Positions 8,160 through 16,418 of a stretch of DNA of 64,000 bases are shown piece after piece (positions within the stretch are counted from its first letter, which is position 1; every line of letters begins with the position of its first letter). Below the pieces are notes generated by a model, which was not told the DNA's origin, did no database searches, and saw nothing but the letters and a program-made list of their open reading frames with translations. The translations under genes and the position numbers were made by a program. The stretch is taken from positions 55,153 through 119,152 of the forward strand of contig CAZYSK010000011.1 in the NCBI GenBank assembly GCA_964649415.1, read 5' to 3'. This DNA is from CAZYSK01 sp964649415 (GTDB lineage Bacteria > Chloroflexota > Anaerolineae > B4-G1).

Positions 8160-9536
8160 CTAGAAGAAGTTGGGCAGATCCTGTCGATGCGCCTCCAGAA
8201 GTTCGTCGGCCATCTTCCGCGCCACCTCCCGACTCGCGACCGCCCCGTCGGCCAGCAACGCCTCGACGAACAGACCGCGGTCGCCCGCCAGGGCAGCCTC
8301 GACCGTCAACAGCGTGGCCGAAAGCTTGCGATTGATGATCGCGGCGAGCGTGTCGGGGAAATCGGGAATCTGCAGCGGGCGCAACCCAGTCGCAGTCGCG
8401 GCGGCGGGCATCTCGAGGATCGCCTCGTACGGCAAGTTGGGCACCGCGCCGTGATTCGGCAGGTTGATGGAGTAGACCCGCCGGTCGTCGCGTTCGATAG
8501 AGCGCAGGATGTTCACCAGCAGCTCGTGCTCTCCCTCCGCCCGGTCGAAGACGCTCTCATCCAGCGGTTTCTCCCCCAATGCCTGAGCCTGCATGTCAGC
8601 ATAGATCTCGTCGCCCCAGGCGATAGTGCCCTCAAAGGTGTAGGCATCCACGCCCAACGTCTTGCCATAGTACTGACCGCCGGGGAAGCGTTCTGGGAAG
8701 AACTCGGATGCGTGCCGGTCGTTGACTGCCGGGTACGCACCATAGGCGTCGAAGATGGACCACGAGAAGGGATTGTCAAGCGCCGTGAAGGATTCCTCGC
8801 CCGCCCCCATCTCAAAGAACATCTGACCCAGCCGCCCATTCTCCTGTGCCTGCTGCCGCTCTCTGTCTAGCCGCTCACGCACCAGCGGCCAGGCGTCCTC
8901 GCCGTTCCAGCGTAGGTCGAAGAAGAAGGTCAAGTGGTTCAAGCCAGCGTAGAGAGAGGTCACCTCATCGGGAGGAGCGCCGATGAAGCCGGCCAATTGC
9001 CGCTCGACGCTGAACTGGCCGTGGCACAGGCCCACAACAGGCACACCAGTGGCTTTCCGAACCGCCCAGCAGTTGGCGGTCAAGGGGTTGCTGTAGTTGA
9101 TGAACAACGCCTCGGGGCAGATATCCTCGACGTCCCGCGCGATGTCCACCAGCGCGGGGATCATGCGCATAGCGCGCGATATGCCCCCCGGCATCACCGA
9201 GTCCCCGACGGGCTGGTAGATACCGTACTTGCGGGGGATGAACACGTCTTTCTCCCAGCCCCGGCGACCACCGACACCTACGGTCATGACGACGACGTCT
9301 GCCCCTGGGAGAACATCGCGGCGATCCGTCGAGGCGCTGATGGCGATATCCACTCCCTTGGCCTCGACCATACGCCGGCTGAGCCCCTCGGCCGCCTCCA
9401 GGGCCTCCGAGGCGATATCCACCAATCCCAGCTCCCACGGCCCCATGTCGTCAGCCAGAATCATGTCGGCCACTAGGCCCTGGGTGAACATGGCGCTTCC
9501 CGCGCCGATAAGTACGATCTTCTTCCTCTCGCTCAT
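8160..9536 (-). CDS. Glycoside hydrolase family 4 enzyme (NAD+- and metal-dependent)
   Basis: 458-aa GH4 enzyme (alpha-glucosidase/alpha-galactosidase/6-phosphoglycosidase group). These enzymes oxidise the sugar at C3 with NAD+, eliminate the aglycone and re-reduce. Seen: the N-terminal Rossmann motif (KKIVLIGAGSAMFTQG), FINYSNPLTANCW at 146-157, the metal-binding Cys171-His172 in VVGLCHGQFS, and AGLNHLTFFFD with His201. The start follows AGGAGGA. It is the first gene after the promoter at 9620-9648 and leads the UroD-like pair. It is one of three GH4 genes within 13 kb, all sharing the CH and NH motifs. Whether the substrate is phosphorylated, and which anomer it is, cannot be told. Confidence 0.93.
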   Translation of the reverse strand: MSERKKIVLIGAGSAMFTQGLVADMILADDMGPWELGLVDIASEALEAAEGLSRRMVEAKGVDIAISASTDRRDVLPGADVVVMTVGVGGRRGWEKDVFIPRKYGIYQPVGDSVMPGGISRAMRMIPALVDIARDVEDICPEALFINYSNPLTANCWAVRKATGVPVVGLCHGQFSVERQLAGFIGAPPDEVTSLYAGLNHLTFFFDLRWNGEDAWPLVRERLDRERQQAQENGRLGQMFFEMGAGEESFTALDNPFSWSIFDAYGAYPAVNDRHASEFFPERFPGGQYYGKTLGVDAYTFEGTIAWGDEIYADMQAQALGEKPLDESVFDRAEGEHELLVNILRSIERDDRRVYSINLPNHGAVPNLPYEAILEMPAAATATGLRPLQIPDFPDTLAAIINRKLSATLLTVEAALAGDRGLFVEALLADGAVASREVARKMADELLEAHRQDLPNFF

Positions 9537-9619
9537 GCTGTTCCTCCTGTGTGCAAGCTCCCGCGAACGGTCAGACTGAAGCCCCGGAATCGTACAGATA
9601 TGAAACCCAACACGGGTAT

Positions 9620-9648
9620 ATCATATCATAATCAGTCATCGTTGTCAA
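9620..9648 (-). promoter_or_regulatory. Sigma-70-type promoter for the GH4-UroD-UroD genes
   Basis: Minus-strand TTGACA (9643-9648) and TATGAT (9620-9625) with a 17-base spacer that ends in TGATTATGA. GTTTCATAT follows downstream. All three elements repeat the arrangement at 5653-5681, so both promoters are probably under the same regulator. About 84 bases separate the -10 element from the GH4 start codon. Confidence 0.75.
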
Positions 9649-9894
9649 CGTTTTCCTCACATTCGTTCACGGAGGAGCACCACAGGCGAGCACCTTCACC
9701 CAGGCAAGACGAGGAACACGACTACCAGTGGCGCGGCAGTCTGCGGCTTGCAGGCAGTCCAAGGGTCCGGCACGGCGAACATGCATGCCGGCCTGCCGGA
9801 GAATACGCCTGGCCAGCTTATAACCTGGGCGGCCTGGCCCAGCGACATCAAGGCAAAGCGGGTGAAACACGGAGGGGCGACTACGGAGAACAGG
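9649..9894. other. Intergenic region without a recognised gene
   Basis: This 246-base stretch lies between the GH4 promoter and the end of the ROK gene. Open frames occur on both strands, but none has a ribosome-binding site with a recognisable protein. I see no clear terminator for the ROK gene. Confidence 0.5.
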
Positions 9895-11082
9895 CTAGGA
9901 CAGTCGCTGAACCACGAAGTTCTCAGTCGTTGCGTTCAACACAAGCATGATGGCTCCCATAACAGCAGCCCGGCGCCCCAAGGGCGAGGGCACAACGCGA
10001 GGGACGCACAACACGACGCCATCCAATCGATGCAGAATCGGCTCTATGAGAAGATCAGCGGAGCGGGCCACGCCTCCCCCAAGGACGACGACCTCGGGAT
10101 CCAGCAAAGCGCTGACGCTGGCGATGCCCAGGCTCAGATAGTCCACTGTCTCGTCAACTACCTTTTGGGCCCAGGGCTCGCCTGCGCGCGCGGCCGTGAA
10201 CACGTCCTCGGCGGTCAACTCTTCCCCTCGAACCGGCAAGCCCTGCTCAGCGAGGAGCTGGCGGCCGCGCTGGGCGATCCCGGTACCAGAGGCCAGGTTC
10301 TCCAGCGCTCCGAACTGATCGTAGCGTTGCCCCAGGAACTCGGGGCCCGGCGGCAGATAGCCGATCTCACCTGCCGCCTGGTGGTGCCCTCGATAGAGCG
10401 CACCACCGAGGATGATACCAGCGCCAATGCCGGTGCCCACTGCAATGCACACCAGGTTCTGAGTGCCCTGCCCGGCCCCAAACCCCCACTCGCCCAGGGC
10501 GGCCAGTCGAACGTCGTTTTCGACAAACACGGGCTCCTCAAAACGCTCGTCGAGAATCTGCTTGAGTGGCAGATTGCGCCACCCGAGGCTAGGTGCCCAG
10601 GTGACGATTCCCTCCTGGCTGAGCGTAGTGCCAGGGGCACCGATGCCGATGCCCCGGATTCGTTGCCCGTGCGGACGTGGGGCATCCAGCAACCGCTCGA
10701 TCAGTTCACACAGGCGTTCCAGCGGGTCCCGCGGACCGTCGCAGTTATGGGGCAGGTAGATCTCGTGCTGAACGTTGCCCGCCAGGTCGGCCACCGTGCC
10801 GAACATCTTGGTGCCGCCCAGATCAACGCCTACGACGGCGTAGGCATCGCCGTTGAATTCGAGGAGAGCGCGAGGTCGGCCACCCGTGGACTCGCTAGTA
10901 CCCTGGAAACGCACGAAGTCTTCCTCCATGAGTTCATCAACTATGCGCATCACCGTCGGCAGACTCATATGCAGCCGCCGGGCAATCGCGGAACGCGCAA
11001 TAGGGCTTTCCTGCCGAATCAAGTTCAGGATGGCTGCACGGTTGATGCTGCGCATCAGGCTGGCGGTAGCAGTACGAATCAT
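9895..11082 (-). CDS. ROK-family transcriptional repressor 1
   Basis: 395-aa ROK protein: an N-terminal MarR-like winged helix-turn-helix (RSAIARRLHMSLPTVMRIVD) joined to an actin-fold sugar-binding domain with VVGVDLGGTKMFGTV, GIGIGAPGT, FVENDVRLAALGEWGFGAG and AVGTGIGAGIILGG. The zinc motif CxCGxxGCxE of ROK kinases is absent (the segment reads GPEFLGQRYDQFGALENLA), so it is a regulator, not a glucokinase. I start at the ATG at 11082 because the paralogue starts at the same point and because the predicted transcript begins near 11228, after the longer possible starts. It is close to the divergent ROK gene at 11533. Confidence 0.92.
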   Translation of the reverse strand: MIRTATASLMRSINRAAILNLIRQESPIARSAIARRLHMSLPTVMRIVDELMEEDFVRFQGTSESTGGRPRALLEFNGDAYAVVGVDLGGTKMFGTVADLAGNVQHEIYLPHNCDGPRDPLERLCELIERLLDAPRPHGQRIRGIGIGAPGTTLSQEGIVTWAPSLGWRNLPLKQILDERFEEPVFVENDVRLAALGEWGFGAGQGTQNLVCIAVGTGIGAGIILGGALYRGHHQAAGEIGYLPPGPEFLGQRYDQFGALENLASGTGIAQRGRQLLAEQGLPVRGEELTAEDVFTAARAGEPWAQKVVDETVDYLSLGIASVSALLDPEVVVLGGGVARSADLLIEPILHRLDGVVLCVPRVVPSPLGRRAAVMGAIMLVLNATTENFVVQRLS

Positions 11083-11208
11083 GTCAATAGGGGCATCCTT
11101 TCCGTGCCACGGCGATGGCCAGCGCCCTGGCCAAGTCGCGATGGGTCCGCTCGCAACGACTTCGGTCAACATCACTGATCGAGAAAAGACCTGGTCGCTC
11201 GGGACAAA

Positions 11209-11223
11209 CTTAGTTACTAACTG
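11209..11223. promoter_or_regulatory. ROK operator, leftward copy
   Basis: The 15-base word CTTAGTTACTAACTG contains the palindrome TTAGT-N-ACTAA. It lies just downstream of the -10 element of the leftward ROK promoter. The same word in reverse orientation lies at the equivalent place in the rightward promoter (11371-11385). A repressor bound here would block initiation, as expected for autoregulation. Confidence 0.7.
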
Positions 11224-11233
11224 TACATAAGTA

Positions 11234-11261
11234 ATTATAGCAGAAAACGCCCCGCTGTCAA
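11234..11261 (-). promoter_or_regulatory. Promoter of ROK gene 1
   Basis: Minus-strand TTGACA (11256-11261), 16-base spacer and consensus TATAAT (11234-11239). Initiation would fall near 11228, giving a leader of about 145 bases before the start at 11082. Confidence 0.8.
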
Positions 11262-11325
11262 GCACTTCACCGGATAATCAAGTTCCATTGTCCATATCTA
11301 TTTCCTTACAGCTTCAATTGAAGTA

Positions 11326-11354
11326 TTGACAAAGCGAGTTTTCCGTGGTATAAT
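11326..11354 (+). promoter_or_regulatory. Promoter of ROK gene 2 and possibly sugar island II
   Basis: Perfect consensus promoter: TTGACA (11326-11331), 17-base spacer, TATAAT (11349-11354). It lies back to back with the leftward ROK promoter about 65 bases away and has the ROK operator immediately downstream. Confidence 0.85.
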
Positions 11355-11370
11355 GCAACTAAGTTACAAC

Positions 11371-11385
11371 CAGTTAGTAACTAAG
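11371..11385. promoter_or_regulatory. ROK operator, rightward copy
   Basis: CAGTTAGTAACTAAG is the reverse complement of the word at 11209-11223. It sits 16 bases after the -10 element, close to the 10-base spacing seen on the other side. A related half-site (ACTAAGTTAC) precedes it. Confidence 0.7.
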
Positions 11386-11532
11386 GGTTGGCTAGACTTC
11401 ATTGGGTCCCTCCAAGCTGCAATGAGCCACTAGTGCGTCCTGACCAGACCGGCGTGCTCTCTCAGCGTGGCCCATTGCGTCGGGACTCGAACCATGTGTT
11501 CATCATCCGTTCACTATGAGTTTGGGGGCGCC

Positions 11533-12717
11533 ATGAATCGAACGGTCACCGCTACCCTGATGCGCAGCATCAACCGCGCGCAGATTCTGGATTTCCTCCG
11601 CCAAAACAGCCCTATCGCGCGCTCCGCTATCGCCCGGCAGCTGAACATGAGCCTGCCGACGGTGATGCGCATCGTAGATGAACTGATGGAAGAGGACCTG
11701 GTGCGCTTGCAGGGCACCAGCGAGTCCACGGGCGGGCGGCCGCGGGCCCTGCTCGAGTTCAACGGTGACGCCTACGCGGTCGTGGGTATCGATCTGGGAG
11801 GCACCCAGATGTTTGGCACCGTGGCTAATCTTGCAGGCCATGTGCAGCACGAGATCCGCATAGCCCGCACCGGCGACCCGGAAGGCAGCCTCGAGCAGTT
11901 GTGCGGGTTAATCCAGCATCTACTGGATGTCCCACGGCCATCCGGTCAGCGGATCCGGGGCATCGGCATCGGTGCTCCAAGCGTCGTCGTGGGCCCCGAG
12001 GGCATCGTCACCTGGGCGCCTAGCCTGGGGTGGCGCGATCTGCCGCTTCGACAGATCCTGTCCGAGCGGTTCGACCAGCCAGTCTTTGTGGAGAATGACG
12101 TCAACCTGGCCGCGTTGGGAGAGCAGGGGTTTGGAGCGGGCCACGGTGCGCAGAATCTGGTGTGTATCTCCGTGGGCACGGGGATTGGTGCGGGTGTCAT
12201 CATCGACGGTGCCCTCTACCGCGGCCACAATCAGTCCGCAGGGGAGATTGGCTATCTGGTGCCGGGGACCGAGTTCCTGGGACAGCGCTACGATCAGTTC
12301 GGGGCGCTTGAGAGCCTGGCCTCTGGTACCGGGATTGCCGGGCGTGCTCGCCAGCTCCTGGCCGAGGTTGATGGTGCTGTTCCACCGGCGGACCTGAACG
12401 CCGATGACGTCTTTGCCGCCGCGCGCCGAGATGAGCCATGGGCCCGGCAGGCGGTCAATGAGATGGTAGACTACTTGAGCCTGGCCATTGCCTCCATCTG
12501 CACCTTGATCGACCCGGAGATCATTGTTCTGGGCGGCGGCGTGGCCGGCTCGTCCGATCTGCTCATCGAACCGATTCTGAGGCGACTCGACGGCGTGGTG
12601 CTCTACGCGCCCCGGCTCGTCGCTTCGCCGTTAGGTCGCCGCGCTGCGGTCATGGGAGCCATCATGCTCGTCCTGAGCGCCACCACCGAGCACTTCGTGG
12701 TGCGTCGACTGCGCTAG
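11533..12717 (+). CDS. ROK-family transcriptional repressor 2
   Basis: 394-aa paralogue of the divergent ROK protein; the two align over their whole length, with near-identical recognition regions (RSAIARQLNMSLPTVMRIVD here). The sugar-binding half has VVGIDLGGTQMFGTV, GIGIGAPSV, FVENDVNLAALGEQGFGAG and SVGTGIGAGVIIDGA, and again lacks the ROK-kinase zinc motif. The ATG at 11533 follows GGGGG and matches the paralogue's start. It precedes sugar island II by 141 bases, in the same direction, so it probably controls that operon. With the same operator on both sides, the two repressors are likely to cross-regulate. The ligand is unknown. Confidence 0.92.
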   Translation: MNRTVTATLMRSINRAQILDFLRQNSPIARSAIARQLNMSLPTVMRIVDELMEEDLVRLQGTSESTGGRPRALLEFNGDAYAVVGIDLGGTQMFGTVANLAGHVQHEIRIARTGDPEGSLEQLCGLIQHLLDVPRPSGQRIRGIGIGAPSVVVGPEGIVTWAPSLGWRDLPLRQILSERFDQPVFVENDVNLAALGEQGFGAGHGAQNLVCISVGTGIGAGVIIDGALYRGHNQSAGEIGYLVPGTEFLGQRYDQFGALESLASGTGIAGRARQLLAEVDGAVPPADLNADDVFAAARRDEPWARQAVNEMVDYLSLAIASICTLIDPEIIVLGGGVAGSSDLLIEPILRRLDGVVLYAPRLVASPLGRRAAVMGAIMLVLSATTEHFVVRRLR

Positions 12718-12858
12718 CCGATTGGCGCGTGAGAGGAGGTGATAAGTACGAGTTGAGCTTACCTGAGCCAGCCATCAGGGCCGTAGCGCATCTTTGCACA
12801 GGTGGCGGGCTGGCGCTCCCTAATGCACAAGCTACTCTACATTTCAGGAGGTAGGAAG

Positions 12859-14247
12859 ATGAAAGGGCGAAAGCTGAGCCGTCGTGATTTCCTGTTCCTA
12901 ACCGGCAGTGCGGCGGCCGGATCAGTATTGGCCGCCTGCCAGCCGCAGGTGGTCGAAAAGACCGTCGAGGTCCCGGTCGAGGTGACCAAGATCGTAACCG
13001 AGGTGGAGGAAGTCGAGGTCCCAGTCGAGGTCGAGGTCCCGGTCGAGGTCGAGGTGACCGCCGAGCCAGTTTCCTTGAACACTCTCTGGGGACCCGATGA
13101 GACAGGATGGCACACCACGGACTATGAGCGCTTCACGGACCTCACGGGCATCCAGATCGAGGTGACGACCACCCCCTACTGGGGAGACCGCGAGAAGCTA
13201 CTGGCCGACTTTGCCGCTCAGGGTGGCGCCTATGATTTCTTCATCATTGACTGCATTGAGGTCGCAGAGTATGCAGCAGGGGGCTGGGCACTGGACGTGA
13301 CGGACTGGATCACGCCGGAGATGAAAGAGGATATCCTGCCCTTCGCGGCCGAGGGCATGACCTACCAGGGCAAGTGGTATGGCCTGCCGTTCATCTCGGA
13401 GTGGAAATCCACCGTTTACAACACCAAGAAGTTCACCGACGCCGGGTTCGACGGGCTGGGCAGCACTGTTGACGAGTTCGTAGCCCAGTGTCAGGCGATA
13501 CAGAACGCAGGCCTGGCCAACTACGGCGCAGCCTGGTCCTGGTTCCAGGGCGAGTGCCTGATCTGCGATTTCGCGGCGCTGGTGGCGTGCTTCGGCGGTG
13601 AGTTCTTTGACGAGCAGAACAACCCGCTCTTCAACGAGGGCGGGGCCATCGACGCGTTGCAGTGGATGGTCGACAGCATCTACACGTACGAGATCACCGA
13701 CCCTGCTTCCCTCACCTTCACCGAGGGAGAAGTAGAGGAAGCCATGCGGGCCGGCGAGATCGCCTTCAGCTTCCAGTGGGGGCTGCCGCTGGTCCCGCTG
13801 AACGACCCCGAGATCTCCAACGTGGTGGATGAGTGCGCCATCGGGCTATCGCCCTCCTATGACGGGGCACACTCGGCCTGCGTCTCCGGCCCTATGGGGC
13901 TCTCGATCAATGCCTTCTCCGAACACCCGCGAGAGGCCTGGCAGGTGCTCAACTTCAGGGCCGGCTTCGAGGGGGCCAAGCGGAACGCCATCGGCGGCGG
14001 CGTCACGCCCGGTTGGGGCTCGCTGTTCACTGACCCCGACGTCGTCGAGGCGATCTCTGGCCTAGATCTCATGCTAGAGCAGGCTAAGACGGTCGTCAAC
14101 CGGCCGCGCGTGCCCTGGTACTGGGGCTTTTCCACCGCGCTCCAGGAGGAGTTGCACTTCGCCCTGACCCAGCAGAAGGAACCGCAGCAGGCGATGGATG
14201 ACGCGGTCGAGCGGACGTTGGAGGTCAAGGCGGAGGCCGAGGCGTAG
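12859..14247 (+). CDS. Extracellular sugar-binding lipoprotein (Tat-type signal)
   Basis: 462-aa family 1 binding protein. The N-terminus has twin arginines (KLSRRDFLFLTGSAAAG) followed by the lipobox LAAC, so export through Tat and lipidation are likely. Next comes a long charged linker made of V-E-V-P units (about residues 32-70), which I associate with Chloroflexota binding proteins. The mature domain starts near LNTLWGPDETGWHTTDYERF and has GKWYGLPFISEWKSTVYNTK. The ATG at 12859 is chosen because of CAGGAGG upstream; earlier in-frame codons give no signal peptide. It is the first transporter gene of sugar island II and probably delivers the substrate for the enzymes downstream. Confidence 0.93.
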   Translation: MKGRKLSRRDFLFLTGSAAAGSVLAACQPQVVEKTVEVPVEVTKIVTEVEEVEVPVEVEVPVEVEVTAEPVSLNTLWGPDETGWHTTDYERFTDLTGIQIEVTTTPYWGDREKLLADFAAQGGAYDFFIIDCIEVAEYAAGGWALDVTDWITPEMKEDILPFAAEGMTYQGKWYGLPFISEWKSTVYNTKKFTDAGFDGLGSTVDEFVAQCQAIQNAGLANYGAAWSWFQGECLICDFAALVACFGGEFFDEQNNPLFNEGGAIDALQWMVDSIYTYEITDPASLTFTEGEVEEAMRAGEIAFSFQWGLPLVPLNDPEISNVVDECAIGLSPSYDGAHSACVSGPMGLSINAFSEHPREAWQVLNFRAGFEGAKRNAIGGGVTPGWGSLFTDPDVVEAISGLDLMLEQAKTVVNRPRVPWYWGFSTALQEELHFALTQQKEPQQAMDDAVERTLEVKAEAEA

Positions 14248-14285
14248 GGGCTGACTGAGCCCTTCACGCGTTTGGCCTGGACATA

Positions 14286-14318
14286 AGCGAGCGAAGCTGG
14301 TCAGCAGCTTCGCTCGCT
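14286..14318 (+). terminator. Intergenic hairpin after the binding-protein gene
   Basis: A perfect 13-base stem (AGCGAGCGAAGCT at 14286-14298, its complement at 14306-14318) encloses a 7-base loop. No U-run follows, so it is more likely an mRNA-stabilising or partial-termination hairpin than a full terminator. Such hairpins often keep binding-protein mRNA in excess over permease mRNA. Confidence 0.65.
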
Positions 14319-14450
14319 GGTCTCGTGTCACGCGGATTAGGACAGTCCGCACGTTGTACATGGGGGCGTAGTTGCGACCCTGGTCGTTCTTCAGCGAGAG
14401 CGACCGAGTGCACAGATGATGGGATGACGTTTCTGAAGGGAAGTACAACT

Positions 14451-15413
14451 ATGAAGGATCTGGCTACCGCGCATGGCAAGGTATCGCCTGCGGTCCATAG
14501 ATGTATGCGTTTCTGGGAGAAGCTCCGCACAGGGCACCTGACCAAGCGGCAACTCGGTTTGTTGCTGTGCGTGCCTGCCTTCATCATGATCGTGGGTGTC
14601 GTGGGCTACCCCTTGGGCTACTCGGTCTACATCACGTTCCACAACATGAATCTCGCCAAGGCCGGCGTGGGTCCCGAGTTCGTCGGATTGAAGAACTATG
14701 CACGCGTGTTTGAACGGGCCGACTTCTGGAAGGCTTTCTTGCGCAGTTCCCTGTTCGTGGTATACGACCTGTTCATTGGCATGCCAGCAGGTTTGGCCAT
14801 CGCCATCCTCCTCAACCAGCGCTTCCGGTTCAGAGGCGTGGCCCGAGCGACGATCCTCCTGCCCTACGTCCTATCCGGGACGGTGCTGGGCTTGGTCTGG
14901 AAATGGATCTATAACCCCAATCACGGCGCGCTGAACGCGCTCTTACAGCAACTGGGGCTGATCTCCGAATACGTCGCCTGGCTGGCTGAGCCGACTCGCG
15001 CCCTGCAAATGGTGATCCTGGTCAACCTGTGGCAGGGCACCCCGTGGGCGATCATCATGTACCTGGCCGGCCTGCAGTCCATTCCCACAGAATTGTACGA
15101 CGCGGCAAAAGTGGACGGCGCATCGGGCTGGCAGACCGTCTTCAAGGTCATCCTGCCGCTCATGGCACCGATCACGCTGGCCATGCTAGTCCTCAAGACC
15201 GTGTGGACCTTCCAGGTGTTCGACATCGTGTGGGTGCTCACCCGCGGCGGGCCTGCCAGCGCCACCCAGGTAGTCAGCTACTACATCTACTACTTGAGCT
15301 TCTTCCAACTGAAATTCGGCTACGCGGCAGCCATGTCCTACGTTCTGCTGGGGATCGTTCTCGTGCTGGTCGTGATCTACTACCGGCTGATGCGGCGTGA
15401 GATTGAGTACTAG
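14451..15413 (+). CDS. Carbohydrate ABC transporter permease, MalF family
   Basis: 320-aa inner-membrane permease with about six helices, the first at QLGLLLCVPAFIMIVGVVGY. The EAA loop (PTELYDAAKVDGASGWQTVF, then LPLMAPITLAML) identifies a CUT1 sugar permease. I use the ATG at 14451, which follows AAGGGAAG; earlier ATGs would add an Arg/Cys-rich tail unlike this family. It lies 203 bases after the binding protein, across the hairpin at 14286-14318, and 13 bases before the MalG-like partner. As with island I, no ATPase gene is nearby. Confidence 0.92.
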   Translation: MKDLATAHGKVSPAVHRCMRFWEKLRTGHLTKRQLGLLLCVPAFIMIVGVVGYPLGYSVYITFHNMNLAKAGVGPEFVGLKNYARVFERADFWKAFLRSSLFVVYDLFIGMPAGLAIAILLNQRFRFRGVARATILLPYVLSGTVLGLVWKWIYNPNHGALNALLQQLGLISEYVAWLAEPTRALQMVILVNLWQGTPWAIIMYLAGLQSIPTELYDAAKVDGASGWQTVFKVILPLMAPITLAMLVLKTVWTFQVFDIVWVLTRGGPASATQVVSYYIYYLSFFQLKFGYAAAMSYVLLGIVLVLVVIYYRLMRREIEY

Positions 15414-15426
15414 GGAGATGCGAGAG

Positions 15427-16335
15427 ATGGGGTTGACACAGATCACAGACGTTCCAGGGAAGTCTCGCTCAGGGCTACACATGCCCCGCAAGCTGCTTAA
15501 GCCGGTGATCATCTACGCGCTAGCGATCGTGGTGGTAGTCCTATTTCTGGCCCCGATCGCCTGGCTCTTTATCTCAAGCATCACTCCCGAGAGCCAGCTA
15601 TTGACCGTGCCGCTCAAATGGATACCGGAGCAACCCTCCTTTGAGTACTACAGGCAGATCATCACGGCTGTCCCCAAGGCCAAGACCACGGCTGGCAACT
15701 TCAAGGTTGCCATTGGGAACAGCCTGATTATCGCCAGCTCGGTGTCGGTCGTCTGCCTGTTCGTGGGGTCACTGGCCGCCTACGCCTTCGCCCGGCTGGA
15801 CATGCCTTTCGGCGACAAGCTCATCTTCCTCGTGCTCTTCACCCAGATGATCCCGGCCATCGCTATCATGATTCCACTGTATCTGATCTTTAGCCGGCTT
15901 GGCATGCTGGATCGGCGAATCACGTTGATAATCGTGTACTGCTCCTTCAGCCTGCCTTTTGTCATCTGGATGATGCGGGGATACTTCCAGACGATTCCCT
16001 CCGAGTTGGAGGATTCGGCTATGATCGACGGGTGCAGCCGGGTCGGGGCGTTGTTTCGGGTCGTGATGCCCCTCTCCACGCCGGGCCTTTTCGCGACCGG
16101 GATATTCACCTTCCTGGGCGCGTGGAACGAGTTCCTGTTGGCACTGGTGCTGAGCCAGTCGCTCACCAGCAAGACGATGCCCGTCGCGCTGGCCGAGTTC
16201 ATCGGCCGCTTCCGGGTGGACTATGGATTGATGTGCACCGTAGGTGTCATCGCCTGTATCCCGCCCATCCTGTTCGCTCTCATCTTCCAGCGCTATCTCA
16301 TCGAGGGGCTGACGGCTGGGGCGGTGAAGGCTTAG
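15427..16335 (+). CDS. Carbohydrate ABC transporter permease, MalG family
   Basis: 302-aa permease with six helices and an EAA loop (PSELEDSAMIDGCSRVGALF, then MPLSTPGLFATG). The ATG at 15427 has AGGGAG nine bases upstream; the ATG at 15418 sits directly on that site and is less likely. It is tightly linked to the MalF-like gene and is followed after 83 bases by the aminotransferase gene, so transport and metabolism appear to be co-transcribed. Confidence 0.92.
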   Translation: MGLTQITDVPGKSRSGLHMPRKLLKPVIIYALAIVVVVLFLAPIAWLFISSITPESQLLTVPLKWIPEQPSFEYYRQIITAVPKAKTTAGNFKVAIGNSLIIASSVSVVCLFVGSLAAYAFARLDMPFGDKLIFLVLFTQMIPAIAIMIPLYLIFSRLGMLDRRITLIIVYCSFSLPFVIWMMRGYFQTIPSELEDSAMIDGCSRVGALFRVVMPLSTPGLFATGIFTFLGAWNEFLLALVLSQSLTSKTMPVALAEFIGRFRVDYGLMCTVGVIACIPPILFALIFQRYLIEGLTAGAVKA

Positions 16336-16418
16336 CCAGCGAACGAGGAGAAGGAAACTTCTCGATCCCGCCGCGCTTCACTCAAGATGAAGATCAACCA
16401 GCTCTAGAGAGGTGCAAG

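Noticed and set aside
9667..9870. A 67-codon minus-strand frame between the ROK and GH4 genes
   Set aside because: No ribosome-binding site and no recognisable family.
9895..11265. A longer ROK protein starting at 11265
   Set aside because: The start would lie upstream of the predicted transcription start and has no counterpart in the paralogue.
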